DNA of 64,000 nt from Actinacidiphila cocklensis (GTDB lineage: Bacteria > Actinomycetota > Actinomycetes > Streptomycetales > Streptomycetaceae): positions 1 to 64,000 of the forward strand of contig NZ_CAJSLV010000002.1 in NCBI RefSeq assembly GCF_907177275.1. The letters run 5' to 3'. How positions within the stretch are numbered: position 1 is the first letter of the stretch; each line of letters begins with the position of its first letter. The notes under the pieces are model-generated. The model was not told the origin of the DNA. It did no database searches and saw nothing but the letters and a program-made list of their open reading frames with translations. Shown piece after piece: positions 1 through 8,060 of the stretch. A program made the position numbers and the translations under genes.

Positions 1-14
1 CCCGCTGGCGGGGC

Positions 15-49
15 GCGGCGGGCGGCCCGCCATCCAGGCCGCCCGCCGC
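15..49 (-). terminator. Terminator-like hairpin after the GH3 gene
   Basis: A 13-bp perfect inverted repeat (arms 15-27 and 37-49) encloses a 9-base loop. It lies 8 bases beyond the stop codon of the GH3 glycosidase gene, which is transcribed leftwards towards it. There is no clear T-run, as is usual for intrinsic terminators in very GC-rich actinomycetes. Confidence 0.6.
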
Positions 50-56
50 CGTCGGG

Positions 57-2444
57 TCACGCCACCGGCAGCGGCTCCGTCGACGTGCTGAACGTCGCGT
101 GCAGCCGGCGGGTGTGGTCCAGCTCCCGCACCTGCCCGGTCAGCGTGGCCGCGACCGTCAGCCGCAGGTCCGTGGACGACGCGCCGAGCCGCAGCTCCAG
201 CTCGCCGGGCTCCACGATGCGCCGCCCGCCGCGCCCGGTGAAGGACGCCAGGTCGGCCGGCACGGCCACCTCGACCCGGGCGGACTGCCCGGGCGCCAGG
301 TGCACACGCTGGTAGCCGACGAGCCGCTGCACCGGCTGCACCACGGAGGCGACCGGGTCGTGCAGGTACAGCTGCACCAGCTCGGTGCCCTCCCGCTCAC
401 CGGTGTTGCGGACGGTGAACGCCAGGCGGATCTCGCCGTCCGTGCCGGCCTGCAGATCCGGCACGCCGAGGTCGGTCCACTGGAAGGACGTGTACGTCAG
501 ACCGTGGCCGAAGCCGAACGCCGGCGTCGGGTCGATGTTGGACGACTCGCTGGACTGGCCGAGCTTGGCCGCCAGGTAGGTGGTCGGCTGGGTGCCGGCC
601 TGCCGCGGAATGCTGACCGGCAGCCGGCCCGAGGGCTCCACCCGGCCCGACAGCACACCGGCGACGGCGCCGGTGCCCTCCTCGCCGGGGAAGAACGTCT
701 GCACGATCGCCGCGGCCTCGGACACCGCGCGGCCGAGCACGTAAGGACGCCCGGCCAGCATGGTGACGACCACCGGGGTGCCGGCGTCGAGCAGCGTGTC
801 CAGCAGCTGCTGCTGGACACCGGGCAGCGCCAGCGTCTCGGCGTCGCAGCCCTCACCGCTGGTGCCGCGGCCGAAGAGACCGGCCCGGTCACCCAGTGCG
901 AGGACAACGATGTCCGCGTCGGCGGCCAGTTGCACCGCCTCGGTGAAGCCCGCGGTGTCGTCGGTGTCGATACCGCAACCCGGCGCCGTGACGATCTCGC
1001 TGCCGGGGAACTCGGCGGCCAGCGCCTCGCGCAGGGTGGGCAGCTCGATGCCGAGCGGCATCTCCGGGTGCTGCCCGCCGACGTGCACGGGGAAGGAGTA
1101 GCAGCCGAGCACCGCGGTGGGGACCTCGGCGTTGGGGCCGATGACCGCGATCTTCGCCGGGCGCTCCAGCGGCAGGACGCCGTCGTTGCGGAGCAGTACG
1201 ACGCTCTGCTCGGCGATCTGCCGGGCGATCGCCCGGTTCTCCGCCGGGTCGAGGTCCACCGAGCCGCGCAGGGCGGTGGCGTCGTCGAGGTCCGCGTCCG
1301 CCAGCGCCTCGGGCACCGGGTCCCAGTCCGGGTCGAGCAGCCCGAGCTGCACCTTCTGGACCAGCACGCGGCGCAGCGCACGGTCGACGTGCGCCTCGGG
1401 GACCTCCCCGTCGGCCAGCGCCTTGAGCAGCGGCTCGCCGAACGCCTTGACGGTGGGCAGCTCGATGTCGACGCCGGCGGCCAGCGCGGCGCCCGCCGCC
1501 TCGCCGAGGGTGCCGGCCACACCGTGCAGGGTCTTGAGGAAGGCGACGCCGAAGTAGTCGGCGACGACCGTCCCGGTGAAGCCCCAGGTGTCGCGCAGCA
1601 GCCCGGTCAGCAGCTCCTCGTCCGCCGCCGACGGGACGCCGTCGGTGTCGGTGTAGGCGTGCATGACCGAGCGGACGCCGCTCTCGCGCAGCGCCATCTC
1701 GAACGGCGCCAGCATCACGTCGGCGCGCTCCCTGGTGCCCATGCCGACCGGCGCGAGGTTGCGTCCCGCGCGGGAGGCGGAGTAGCCCACGAAGTGCTTG
1801 AGCGTGGCCACGATCCCGGTGGACTCCAGGCCCTGGACGTAGGCGGTGCCGACCGTGCCGATGAGATACGGGTCCTCGCCGATGGTCTCCTCGACCCGTC
1901 CCCAGCGGGCGTCGCGCACCACGTCGAGCACCGGGGCCAGGCCCTGGTGCACGCCGACGGCACGCATGTCGCGCCCGATCCTGGCCGCCATGGTGCGGAC
2001 CAGCGCAGGGTCGAAGGCGGCACCCCACGACAGCGGCACCGGGTAGGCGGTGGCGCCCCAGGTGGCGAAGCCGGCCAGGCACTCCTCGTGCGCGACGGCC
2101 GGTATGCCGAAACGGTTCGCCGCGGCGATACGGCGCTGGGTGCGCAGCAGTGACAGCGCGCCGAGCGCCGGGTCGACGGGCGCGGTGCCGTACGACCTGG
2201 TCAGCTGGCCGAGACCCTGCGGCAGCAGGCTCTCAAGGGTGACCGGTTCCTCCATCTCGTGCTGGTACGGGGCGACCTCGCCGCCTTCGTCGGACGCACC
2301 CACCCATATGCCGAACAGCTGCGCGACCTTTTCCGGCAGGGTCATCGCCGCGATCAGCGCGTCGGCCCGGTCTTCCGGGGCGAGGGAGGTGTTCCTCCAC
2401 GGGGGAGTAGCGGACTTCTTCTCTTCGGCCACGGTGCCGGTCAC
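57..2444 (-). CDS. bxlA: GH3 family beta-xylosidase/beta-glucosidase (BxlA-like)
   Basis: Glycoside hydrolase family 3 enzyme of 795 residues with no signal peptide, so probably cytoplasmic, releasing monosaccharide from imported disaccharides or short oligosaccharides. The N-terminal barrel holds RWGRVEETIGEDPYL (about 180-194), LKHFVGY (215-221) and the likely nucleophile Asp296 in VVADYFGV. A second domain and a C-terminal fibronectin III-like domain follow, with GHGLTYT between them. The start is the GTG at 2444, whose GTGA overlaps the stop of the upstream permease; the frame is open further upstream but that stretch encodes the permease. As last gene of a binding protein-permease-permease-GH3 operon beside a LacI gene, it matches the xylobiose bxlREFGA arrangement of Streptomyces. 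A cello-oligosaccharide role is the main alternative. Confidence 0.85.
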   Translation of the reverse strand: MTGTVAEEKKSATPPWRNTSLAPEDRADALIAAMTLPEKVAQLFGIWVGASDEGGEVAPYQHEMEEPVTLESLLPQGLGQLTRSYGTAPVDPALGALSLLRTQRRIAAANRFGIPAVAHEECLAGFATWGATAYPVPLSWGAAFDPALVRTMAARIGRDMRAVGVHQGLAPVLDVVRDARWGRVEETIGEDPYLIGTVGTAYVQGLESTGIVATLKHFVGYSASRAGRNLAPVGMGTRERADVMLAPFEMALRESGVRSVMHAYTDTDGVPSAADEELLTGLLRDTWGFTGTVVADYFGVAFLKTLHGVAGTLGEAAGAALAAGVDIELPTVKAFGEPLLKALADGEVPEAHVDRALRRVLVQKVQLGLLDPDWDPVPEALADADLDDATALRGSVDLDPAENRAIARQIAEQSVVLLRNDGVLPLERPAKIAVIGPNAEVPTAVLGCYSFPVHVGGQHPEMPLGIELPTLREALAAEFPGSEIVTAPGCGIDTDDTAGFTEAVQLAADADIVVLALGDRAGLFGRGTSGEGCDAETLALPGVQQQLLDTLLDAGTPVVVTMLAGRPYVLGRAVSEAAAIVQTFFPGEEGTGAVAGVLSGRVEPSGRLPVSIPRQAGTQPTTYLAAKLGQSSESSNIDPTPAFGFGHGLTYTSFQWTDLGVPDLQAGTDGEIRLAFTVRNTGEREGTELVQLYLHDPVASVVQPVQRLVGYQRVHLAPGQSARVEVAVPADLASFTGRGGRRIVEPGELELRLGASSTDLRLTVAATLTGQVRELDHTRRLHATFSTSTEPLPVA

Positions 2445-3259
2445 TTTCCTCCGACGCCCATGAGTCCCTGGACCAGGGCACGGCGGGCGAACAGGTAGAC
2501 GATGAAGATGGGCAGCATCGACAGCACGACCGCGGCCAGCAGGCCGGGGATGTCGATGCCGTGCTCGGTCTGGAAATTGAAGAGGCCGAGGGTGATGACC
2601 TTCGACGAGTCGGACTGGGTCAGGACCAGCGGGAAGAGGAAGCCGTTCCACGCCTGGAGGGCGGAGAAGACCACGATCGTGGACAGTCCGCTCTTGGACA
2701 GCGGGACGACCAGCTGGAAGAACACCCGCCACGGCGTGGCCCCGTCCATGGCCATGGCCTCGTACAGCTCCGGGCTGATCTCACGCATCACACCGGTGAG
2801 GATCAGCGCGCAGACCGGCAGCGAGAACGCCGCGGTCGGCAGGATGACGCCGATCAGGTTGTCGTACAGGCCGGCCTTGCTGATGACGTAGAACATCGGC
2901 ACGATCACCGCCTGGGCGGGTATCGCCAGGCCCAGCAGGAACAGCCGGAAGATCCCGGTCGTGATCCGGCCCTGGCTGCGGACGATCGCGTATGCCAGCG
3001 GAGGCACCACCAGCAGCACGATCGCCACCACCGCGAGGGTGACCACCAGGGTGTTCAGGAAGAAGTGGCCGAAGCCGTTGGAGAAGTCCTGCGTGTAGTT
3101 GTGCAGCGTGAGGTGCTTGGGGAACGCCAGCGGGCCGTTCGACGAGTAGTCGGAGCGGTCCTGCAGGGTGGCCGCGAGCATCACGTACAGCGGCAGGCCG
3201 ATCAGGAAGAGCCAGACGAGCGAGCCGAGCCCGGCGAGGTAATTGGGACGGCGCTTCAT
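2441..3259 (-). CDS. Carbohydrate ABC transporter permease (MalG type, BxlG-like)
   Basis: Inner-membrane subunit of a sugar importer, 272 residues, with about six membrane segments. The cytoplasmic loop that docks the ATPase is visible as ELYEAMAMDGATPWRVFFQLV (the EAA loop, with the usual EAA..DGA pattern). The start is an ATG whose A is the last base of the preceding permease stop (TGATG), so translation is coupled. The 3' end overlaps the GH3 start by four bases. It forms a heterodimer with the other permease of this operon. No ATPase gene is nearby, so a shared MsiK-type ATPase is likely. Confidence 0.9.
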   Translation of the reverse strand: MKRRPNYLAGLGSLVWLFLIGLPLYVMLAATLQDRSDYSSNGPLAFPKHLTLHNYTQDFSNGFGHFFLNTLVVTLAVVAIVLLVVPPLAYAIVRSQGRITTGIFRLFLLGLAIPAQAVIVPMFYVISKAGLYDNLIGVILPTAAFSLPVCALILTGVMREISPELYEAMAMDGATPWRVFFQLVVPLSKSGLSTIVVFSALQAWNGFLFPLVLTQSDSSKVITLGLFNFQTEHGIDIPGLLAAVVLSMLPIFIVYLFARRALVQGLMGVGGK

Positions 3260-4188
3260 CACAGGCCTTCCGTCGAGCTGCGCATCTTGTCGTAGCCGGA
3301 GACCTTGACGACGATCAGCGAGATGATGGTGGCGATGATCACCAGGACCAGGGCGATGGCCGAGCCACCGCCGAAGTCGAAGCTCTTGAACGCCTGCTCG
3401 TACATGTAGTAGGCGCTGATCGTGGTGTCGGTTCCGGGGCCGCCCTGAGTCAGGATCAGCACCGTGTCGAAGGTCGTCAGACCGCCGACCACCATGAGGA
3501 TCATCGAGGTGATCATCGTCGTGCGCAGCTGCGGCAGGGTGATGGAGAAGAACTGCCGGATGGTGCCGGCGCCGTCGATCTCGGCGGCCTGGTAGAGCAC
3601 CGGCGGGATGGCCCGGGTGGCGCCCTGGTAGATCAGGGTGTGGAACGGGGTGTACTGCCACGCGCCGACGAAGACCAGCACCCCGATGGCGCTGGTCTGG
3701 TGGCCGAACAGGTTGCCGTCACCGAACAGCCACTTCGCCTGCGAGGGCACGCCGAAGTTCGGGTCGAGCAGCGCCCGCCACAGGATGGATATCGCGGTGG
3801 CCGACAGCAGCAGCGGGATGAAGTAGATCGCGGACAGGATCGCCCGGTTGCGCTGTTTGCCCGCCGCCCACACGCCGAGCAGGATGCTCAACGGGGTCTG
3901 GACGACGACGCCGAGGACCGTGATCAGCACGCTGAGCCAGAGGCTCTGGATCATCACGTGGTCGTGGATGAGTGCTTTCCAGTTGTCCAGGCCGGCGTAC
4001 TGGGGCGAACTCAGACCGTCCCAGTTGGTGAAGGAGAGCACCGCGACGAGGATCAGCGGAACTACGGCGAAAAGCAGGAAGAACAAGGTGGCGGGCGCCG
4101 CCCAGGCAAAGCCTGGGCGGGCCACGGCGGCGCCGGACCGTCGGACGGACCGGCGCCTTTCCACCCTGGGTTCAGCAGAGGTGGTCAT
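3259..4188 (-). CDS. Carbohydrate ABC transporter permease (MalF type, BxlF-like)
   Basis: First permease of the putative xylobiose importer, 309 residues. A basic N-terminus (about 25 residues) precedes the first membrane segment, giving the usual MalF-type topology. The EAA loop reads QAAEIDGAGTIRQFFSITLP. The start is the ATG at 4188, 14 bases after the stop of the binding-protein gene. Alternative longer frames run antisense-like through the binding protein and were discarded. Together with the second permease it forms the membrane channel. Confidence 0.9.
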   Translation of the reverse strand: MTTSAEPRVERRRSVRRSGAAVARPGFAWAAPATLFFLLFAVVPLILVAVLSFTNWDGLSSPQYAGLDNWKALIHDHVMIQSLWLSVLITVLGVVVQTPLSILLGVWAAGKQRNRAILSAIYFIPLLLSATAISILWRALLDPNFGVPSQAKWLFGDGNLFGHQTSAIGVLVFVGAWQYTPFHTLIYQGATRAIPPVLYQAAEIDGAGTIRQFFSITLPQLRTTMITSMILMVVGGLTTFDTVLILTQGGPGTDTTISAYYMYEQAFKSFDFGGGSAIALVLVIIATIISLIVVKVSGYDKMRSSTEGL

Positions 4189-4202
4189 GTCGGGATCCCG
4201 GT

Positions 4203-5501
4203 TCAGGATGTGGGCAGGGCCTGCATGGCCTTGATGAAGCCGTCGGCGTCGAGCTTGCCGTCGAAGAACTGCTGGACGGCGGTGTGCATGGCCTCGCTGG
4301 CCGTCTGCGGGTAGGCCTGGTCCCACGAGAGCTGGAACGAGGGGGCGGCCTTGACCAGCTCGAACTGGAACTTCGCGTAGTCCGGGATGGCGGCGGTGCC
4401 CAGGAAGTTCACCGTGCTGGTCGTGGTCGGCAGGTTGCCGATCGCCATGTGCGCCTTCACGAACTCGTCGCTGTACTGCAGCTTCAGGAACTGCGCGATG
4501 GCGTCCGCGTACTTGGTCTTCTTCAGCACCGAGTAGTAGTTGTTGGTGTTGCCGACGATGTCCGTCGGGTCGCCCTTGCCGCCGTCGACGGTCGGGAAGG
4601 AGCTGTAGCCCAGACCGCTCTTGGCGAAGTCGGGGTTGTCCTGCTGCTGCTGGGAGTAGTACCAGGAGCCCATCAGCTCGAAGGCGGCCTTGCTCTGCGC
4701 GACCAGCGCCACGGAACCGCCGTCGGTGTACTTGACGGAGTCGTAGTTGGTGCCGAAGGCGCCGGCGTCGATCAGTTCCTTGAGCTTCGCCAGGGCGGCG
4801 CGGCTGTCGGCGCTGTCCCAGGCGGACTTGTCGCCGCCCATGGCCTTCTCGAACAGGCCGGGGCCCGCGATGCGGTCGTACATGTACTCGTACCACATCA
4901 GGGTCGGCCACTGGTCGCCGCCGCCGAGGGCGATCGGGGTGACGTGCTTGGCCTTGAGGACCTTGACGGCGTTGAGCAGGTCGTCCCAGGTTTTGGGCGC
5001 GGTGAGGCCGTTGTCGGCCAGGACTTTCTTGTTGTTGAACAGCATGACCGGCTGGGTGCCGCGCATCGGTATGCCGTAGGACTTGCCGTCCACGACCGCG
5101 CCGTTGAAGACCGAGGGCAGGAAGTTGGACTTCAGCCCCGGGTCCTTGGCGATCATGTCGTCGAGCGGCAGGAGGAGGCCGGCCTTGACGAAGGGCGCGA
5201 TGCTGCCGCCGCCCCAGTTGAAGAAGACGTCCGGAGCCTGCTTGGTGTTGATGAGCGTCTGCAGCTTGGTCTGGTAGTCGGCCCCAGGGATGGTCTGGAG
5301 CTTCGCCTTGACCTTCGACGTCTTGTTGAAGGTGTCGACGATCTGCTTTTCGACCTTGTTGCTCGCGTCACCGTAGACGAGCACCGTGAAGCTGCCAGAG
5401 CCGCTGCTGCTGGAGCTGCCACCGCCGCACGCGGCCAGCGTCAGCCCGAGCGCGAGCACCACGCTGCCGGCCACAGCACGGGGAAGCCATCTCTTCTTCA
5501 T
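4203..5501 (-). CDS. Sugar-binding lipoprotein of ABC importer (BxlE-like)
   Basis: Extracytoplasmic solute-binding protein family 1, 432 residues. The N-terminus has a basic segment, a hydrophobic core and the lipobox LAAC, so the mature protein is anchored by a diacylated cysteine at about residue 25. A Gly/Ser linker follows, then the periplasmic-binding-protein fold with features such as TWDDLLNAVKVLKAK and GAWYYS-type segments near 270. It captures the sugar outside the cell and delivers it to the two downstream permeases. It is the first gene of the operon; AAAGG at about 12 bases before the ATG serves as ribosome binding site and overlaps the operator region. Substrate is inferred from context only. 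Confidence 0.9.
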   Translation of the reverse strand: MKKRWLPRAVAGSVVLALGLTLAACGGGSSSSSGSGSFTVLVYGDASNKVEKQIVDTFNKTSKVKAKLQTIPGADYQTKLQTLINTKQAPDVFFNWGGGSIAPFVKAGLLLPLDDMIAKDPGLKSNFLPSVFNGAVVDGKSYGIPMRGTQPVMLFNNKKVLADNGLTAPKTWDDLLNAVKVLKAKHVTPIALGGGDQWPTLMWYEYMYDRIAGPGLFEKAMGGDKSAWDSADSRAALAKLKELIDAGAFGTNYDSVKYTDGGSVALVAQSKAAFELMGSWYYSQQQQDNPDFAKSGLGYSSFPTVDGGKGDPTDIVGNTNNYYSVLKKTKYADAIAQFLKLQYSDEFVKAHMAIGNLPTTTSTVNFLGTAAIPDYAKFQFELVKAAPSFQLSWDQAYPQTASEAMHTAVQQFFDGKLDADGFIKAMQALPTS

Positions 5502-5510
5502 CGTCCAGCC

Positions 5511-5540
5511 TTTCGAAATATTTCGGCACCGTCGCCGAAA
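5511..5540. promoter_or_regulatory. Clustered inverted repeats, putative LacI-type operator
   Basis: Between the divergent binding-protein and LacI genes lie overlapping palindromes: TTTCGAAA at 5511-5518, the perfect 12-mer CGAAATATTTCG at 5514-5525, and TTTCGGC/GCCGAAA arms at 5521-5527 and 5534-5540. The shared half-site is TTTCG. The site begins 10 bases upstream of the binding-protein ATG, so bound repressor would block transcription or initiation. From memory, BxlR of Streptomyces thermoviolaceus binds CGAA..TTCG inverted repeats, which fits; the assignment is inference. Confidence 0.7.
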
Positions 5541-5643
5541 ATTGCTGCGCGGTGTGACGCTAAGGTGCCGCTACGAAAGGGTCAACCCTCGGGCTCCGGG
5601 TTATCAAAGCGTTACGCGGAGATGTGCCGTACGCTGCGCTCTT

Positions 5644-6663
5644 ATGGATGAAGAGGTGGACGAGAGTCGGGTCACGCTCGCCCAGGTCGCCGAAACTGCC
5701 GGGGTCTCGATCTCGACAGTTTCGAAAGTACTGAACGGCCGTCAGGATGTCTCCGCCCTGACTCGGTTGAAGGTCGAACGACTGCTGGAGCTGCACGGCT
5801 ACCGGCGGACGTCCCGTGGCGCCCCCGAGGCGCCGCTGATCGAGATCGTGTTCCACGAGCTGGACGCCATCTGGGCGATGGAGCTGATCCTCGGCGTCGA
5901 GAAGGTCGCCAAGGAGATCGGCGCCAGCGTGGTGCTCACCGAGAGCGGCACCCGCCACTCGCCGGGCACGGAGTGGATCGAGGGGGTGCTCCGGCGCCGG
6001 CCGCTGGGCGTCGTCCTGGTGTTCTCCTCGCTGCCGCACGAGTTCAAGCAGCAGCTGCGGTCCAGGTCCATCCCGTTCGTGATCATCGATCCGGCCGGCG
6101 ACCCCGAGCCGGACGTGCCGTCCGTCGGCTCCGCGAACTGGTCCGGTGGCCTGGCCGCGACCCGGCATCTGATCGAACTCGGCCACCGGCGGGTCGGGAT
6201 CATCACCGGCCCCGAGGACATGATGTGCTCGCTGGCCCGGCTCGACGGCTTCCGGTCCGCCATGACCACGGCCGGCATCGAGATCGACCCCGAGCTGATC
6301 GCCTTCGGCGACTTCCACGTCGAAGGCGGCTACGAGCAGGCCATGCGGATGCTGGGCAGGCCCGACCGCCCCACCGCGATCTTCGCCGGCAGCGACCTGC
6401 AGGCGATCGGGGTGCTCGAAGCGGCCGGCGCGCACGGGCTGCGCACCCCCGCCGACCTGTCGGTGGTCGGGTACGACGACGTCGCTGTCGCCCAGTGGTC
6501 CCGCCCCGCCCTGACCACCGTGCGGCAGCCGCTGCGCAGGATGGCCGAGGAGGCCTCCCGGATGATGCTGCGGCTGCGCGCCGCACCGTCCACCACGTCC
6601 ACCACCCGGATGGAACTCGCCACCAGCCTGGTGATCAGGCGGAGCACCGCTCCGCCTCCGTGA
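5644..6663 (+). CDS. LacI-family regulator (BxlR-like)
   Basis: Transcriptional regulator of 339 residues. The N-terminal helix-turn-helix is clear at about 11-35 (VTLAQVAETAGVSISTVSKV, then LNGRQDVS), followed by a hinge and a periplasmic-binding-protein-like sensor domain (residues about 68-335) ending with the usual VVGYDD and TVRQP motifs. It is divergent from the binding-protein operon and probably represses it until the sugar appears. The chosen ATG at 5644 has no good ribosome binding site directly upstream, so a leaderless transcript is possible. The longer upstream frame would start inside the operator and was rejected. Confidence 0.88.
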   Translation: MDEEVDESRVTLAQVAETAGVSISTVSKVLNGRQDVSALTRLKVERLLELHGYRRTSRGAPEAPLIEIVFHELDAIWAMELILGVEKVAKEIGASVVLTESGTRHSPGTEWIEGVLRRRPLGVVLVFSSLPHEFKQQLRSRSIPFVIIDPAGDPEPDVPSVGSANWSGGLAATRHLIELGHRRVGIITGPEDMMCSLARLDGFRSAMTTAGIEIDPELIAFGDFHVEGGYEQAMRMLGRPDRPTAIFAGSDLQAIGVLEAAGAHGLRTPADLSVVGYDDVAVAQWSRPALTTVRQPLRRMAEEASRMMLRLRAAPSTTSTTRMELATSLVIRRSTAPPP

Positions 6664-6722
6664 CCAGCGCCGCCCGGCCCGGCGGACAGGTGGGGTCCGG
6701 CCCGCGGCGGTAGTTTTGTCCT

Positions 6723-7883
6723 ATGGCACCGAGCGGCACCGCGAACGGGCCGCGCCTGCCGAGGCTGGTGCGGTCGCCGGCGGCCCGGCTCGCGGCTCCG
6801 CTGTGCGTCCTCGTGCTGCTCGTGGCGATCGACGAGGCCGCGGGCCCGTCCATCCGGATCTACGGGCTGATGATCGCTGTGCCCGCGCTGTCCGCGGTCT
6901 TCCTCGGCCCGGCCGCCGTCCTGGTCGTCGCCCTGGCCACCTTCCCCTGCATGGTGCTCGCCGCCAAAGGCAACAATCAGCTGGGAACCGCGAACTTCCC
7001 GGTCACCATCGCCACCGCCGCACTGATCGGCGCCGCCTCGGTGCTGGCCGCCCGGGTGCGCGGGCGCCGCGAGGACGAGCTGGCCCAGGTGCGCTGGGTG
7101 GCCGGGGTCGCCCAGCGGGCACTGCTGCGCCCGCTGCCGAAACGGATCGGCCGCTTGGCCATCGCCTCGACCTACATGGCCGCCGACCAGGAGGCCGCCA
7201 TCGGCGGCGACCTCTACGCCGCCGCCGACCTCGGCGACGGCCGTATCCGGGTGCTGGTCGGCGATGTCCAGGGCAAGGGCCTGGGAGCCGTCGAGATCGC
7301 CAGCATGCTGCTCACCGCCTTCCGCCGGGCCGCCCGCAAGGGCATCCCGCTGCCCGCCCTGCCCGGCTACCTCGACCGGGACCTGCGGGAGGACCTGACC
7401 GACCTCGCCGCCGCCCCGCCGCCGCAGCCCGGCCGCACCGACCCCGTCGCCGCACCCACCGCTCCCGGCTACCTGGAGCGCTTCGTGACCGCCGTCGTGG
7501 TGGACACCGCGGCGGACGGTGCCGGCGTCACCATCGTGAACTGCGGCCACCCCCCGCCGATCCTGCTGCACCACGGGAAAGTGCTCCCGCTGGACGCCGA
7601 GCAGCCCGCCCTACCGCTGGGCCTGGGCGACCTCACCGCCGAGGACCAGCACGTCGACCGGCACGTGCTGGCCGTCGGCGACGTCCTGCTGCTCTACACC
7701 GACGGGGTGATCGAGGCCCGCGACGAGCGCGGCAGGTTCTACCCGCTGACCGAACGGCTCGCCGGCTGGTCCGGCAGGCCGCCCAGCGAGCTGATCGCCG
7801 CGCTCACCGAGGACCTGCTCCGACACGTGGGGCGGCGCCTCGGCGACGACGTGGCGATCGTCGCGGTCCAGCGGGTGTCCTGA
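6723..7883 (+). CDS. Membrane-anchored PP2C-type (SpoIIE-like) serine phosphatase
   Basis: Protein of 386 residues. Residues about 20-105 contain three to four hydrophobic segments, followed by a SpoIIE/RsbU-type PP2C phosphatase domain (about 140-385). Metal-binding acidic motifs are recognisable: IGGDLYAAADLGDGRIRVLVGD (split here around GGD and GD), VQGKGLGA, LLLYTDGVIEARD and GDDVAIVAV. Such proteins usually dephosphorylate anti-anti-sigma factors, but no partner kinase or antagonist gene is adjacent. It follows the LacI gene by 59 bases on the same strand. No Shine-Dalgarno sequence is evident before the ATG. Confidence 0.88.
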   Translation: MAPSGTANGPRLPRLVRSPAARLAAPLCVLVLLVAIDEAAGPSIRIYGLMIAVPALSAVFLGPAAVLVVALATFPCMVLAAKGNNQLGTANFPVTIATAALIGAASVLAARVRGRREDELAQVRWVAGVAQRALLRPLPKRIGRLAIASTYMAADQEAAIGGDLYAAADLGDGRIRVLVGDVQGKGLGAVEIASMLLTAFRRAARKGIPLPALPGYLDRDLREDLTDLAAAPPPQPGRTDPVAAPTAPGYLERFVTAVVVDTAADGAGVTIVNCGHPPPILLHHGKVLPLDAEQPALPLGLGDLTAEDQHVDRHVLAVGDVLLLYTDGVIEARDERGRFYPLTERLAGWSGRPPSELIAALTEDLLRHVGRRLGDDVAIVAVQRVS

Positions 7884-8060
7884 GCACGGCGAACCCCGGC
7901 CTGATCACCCAACCAGCGGTTTTCCCGGCCCCGCCGCGTGGCACGGGACGGCCGCGCCGCCCGCGCCGGTTAGTCTCGCGCTGCCGCCGGACGCCCCGGT
8001 ACCGCCCGCGCGGGTACCGGCGGACCCGCCGCGGCACCGAGCCGAGCCAGGAGGAGCCCT

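Noticed and set aside
99..2153. Open frame of 684 codons opposite the GH3 gene
   Set aside because: Antisense shadow with low-complexity Arg/Gly/Gln composition; the GH3 reading has intact catalytic motifs.
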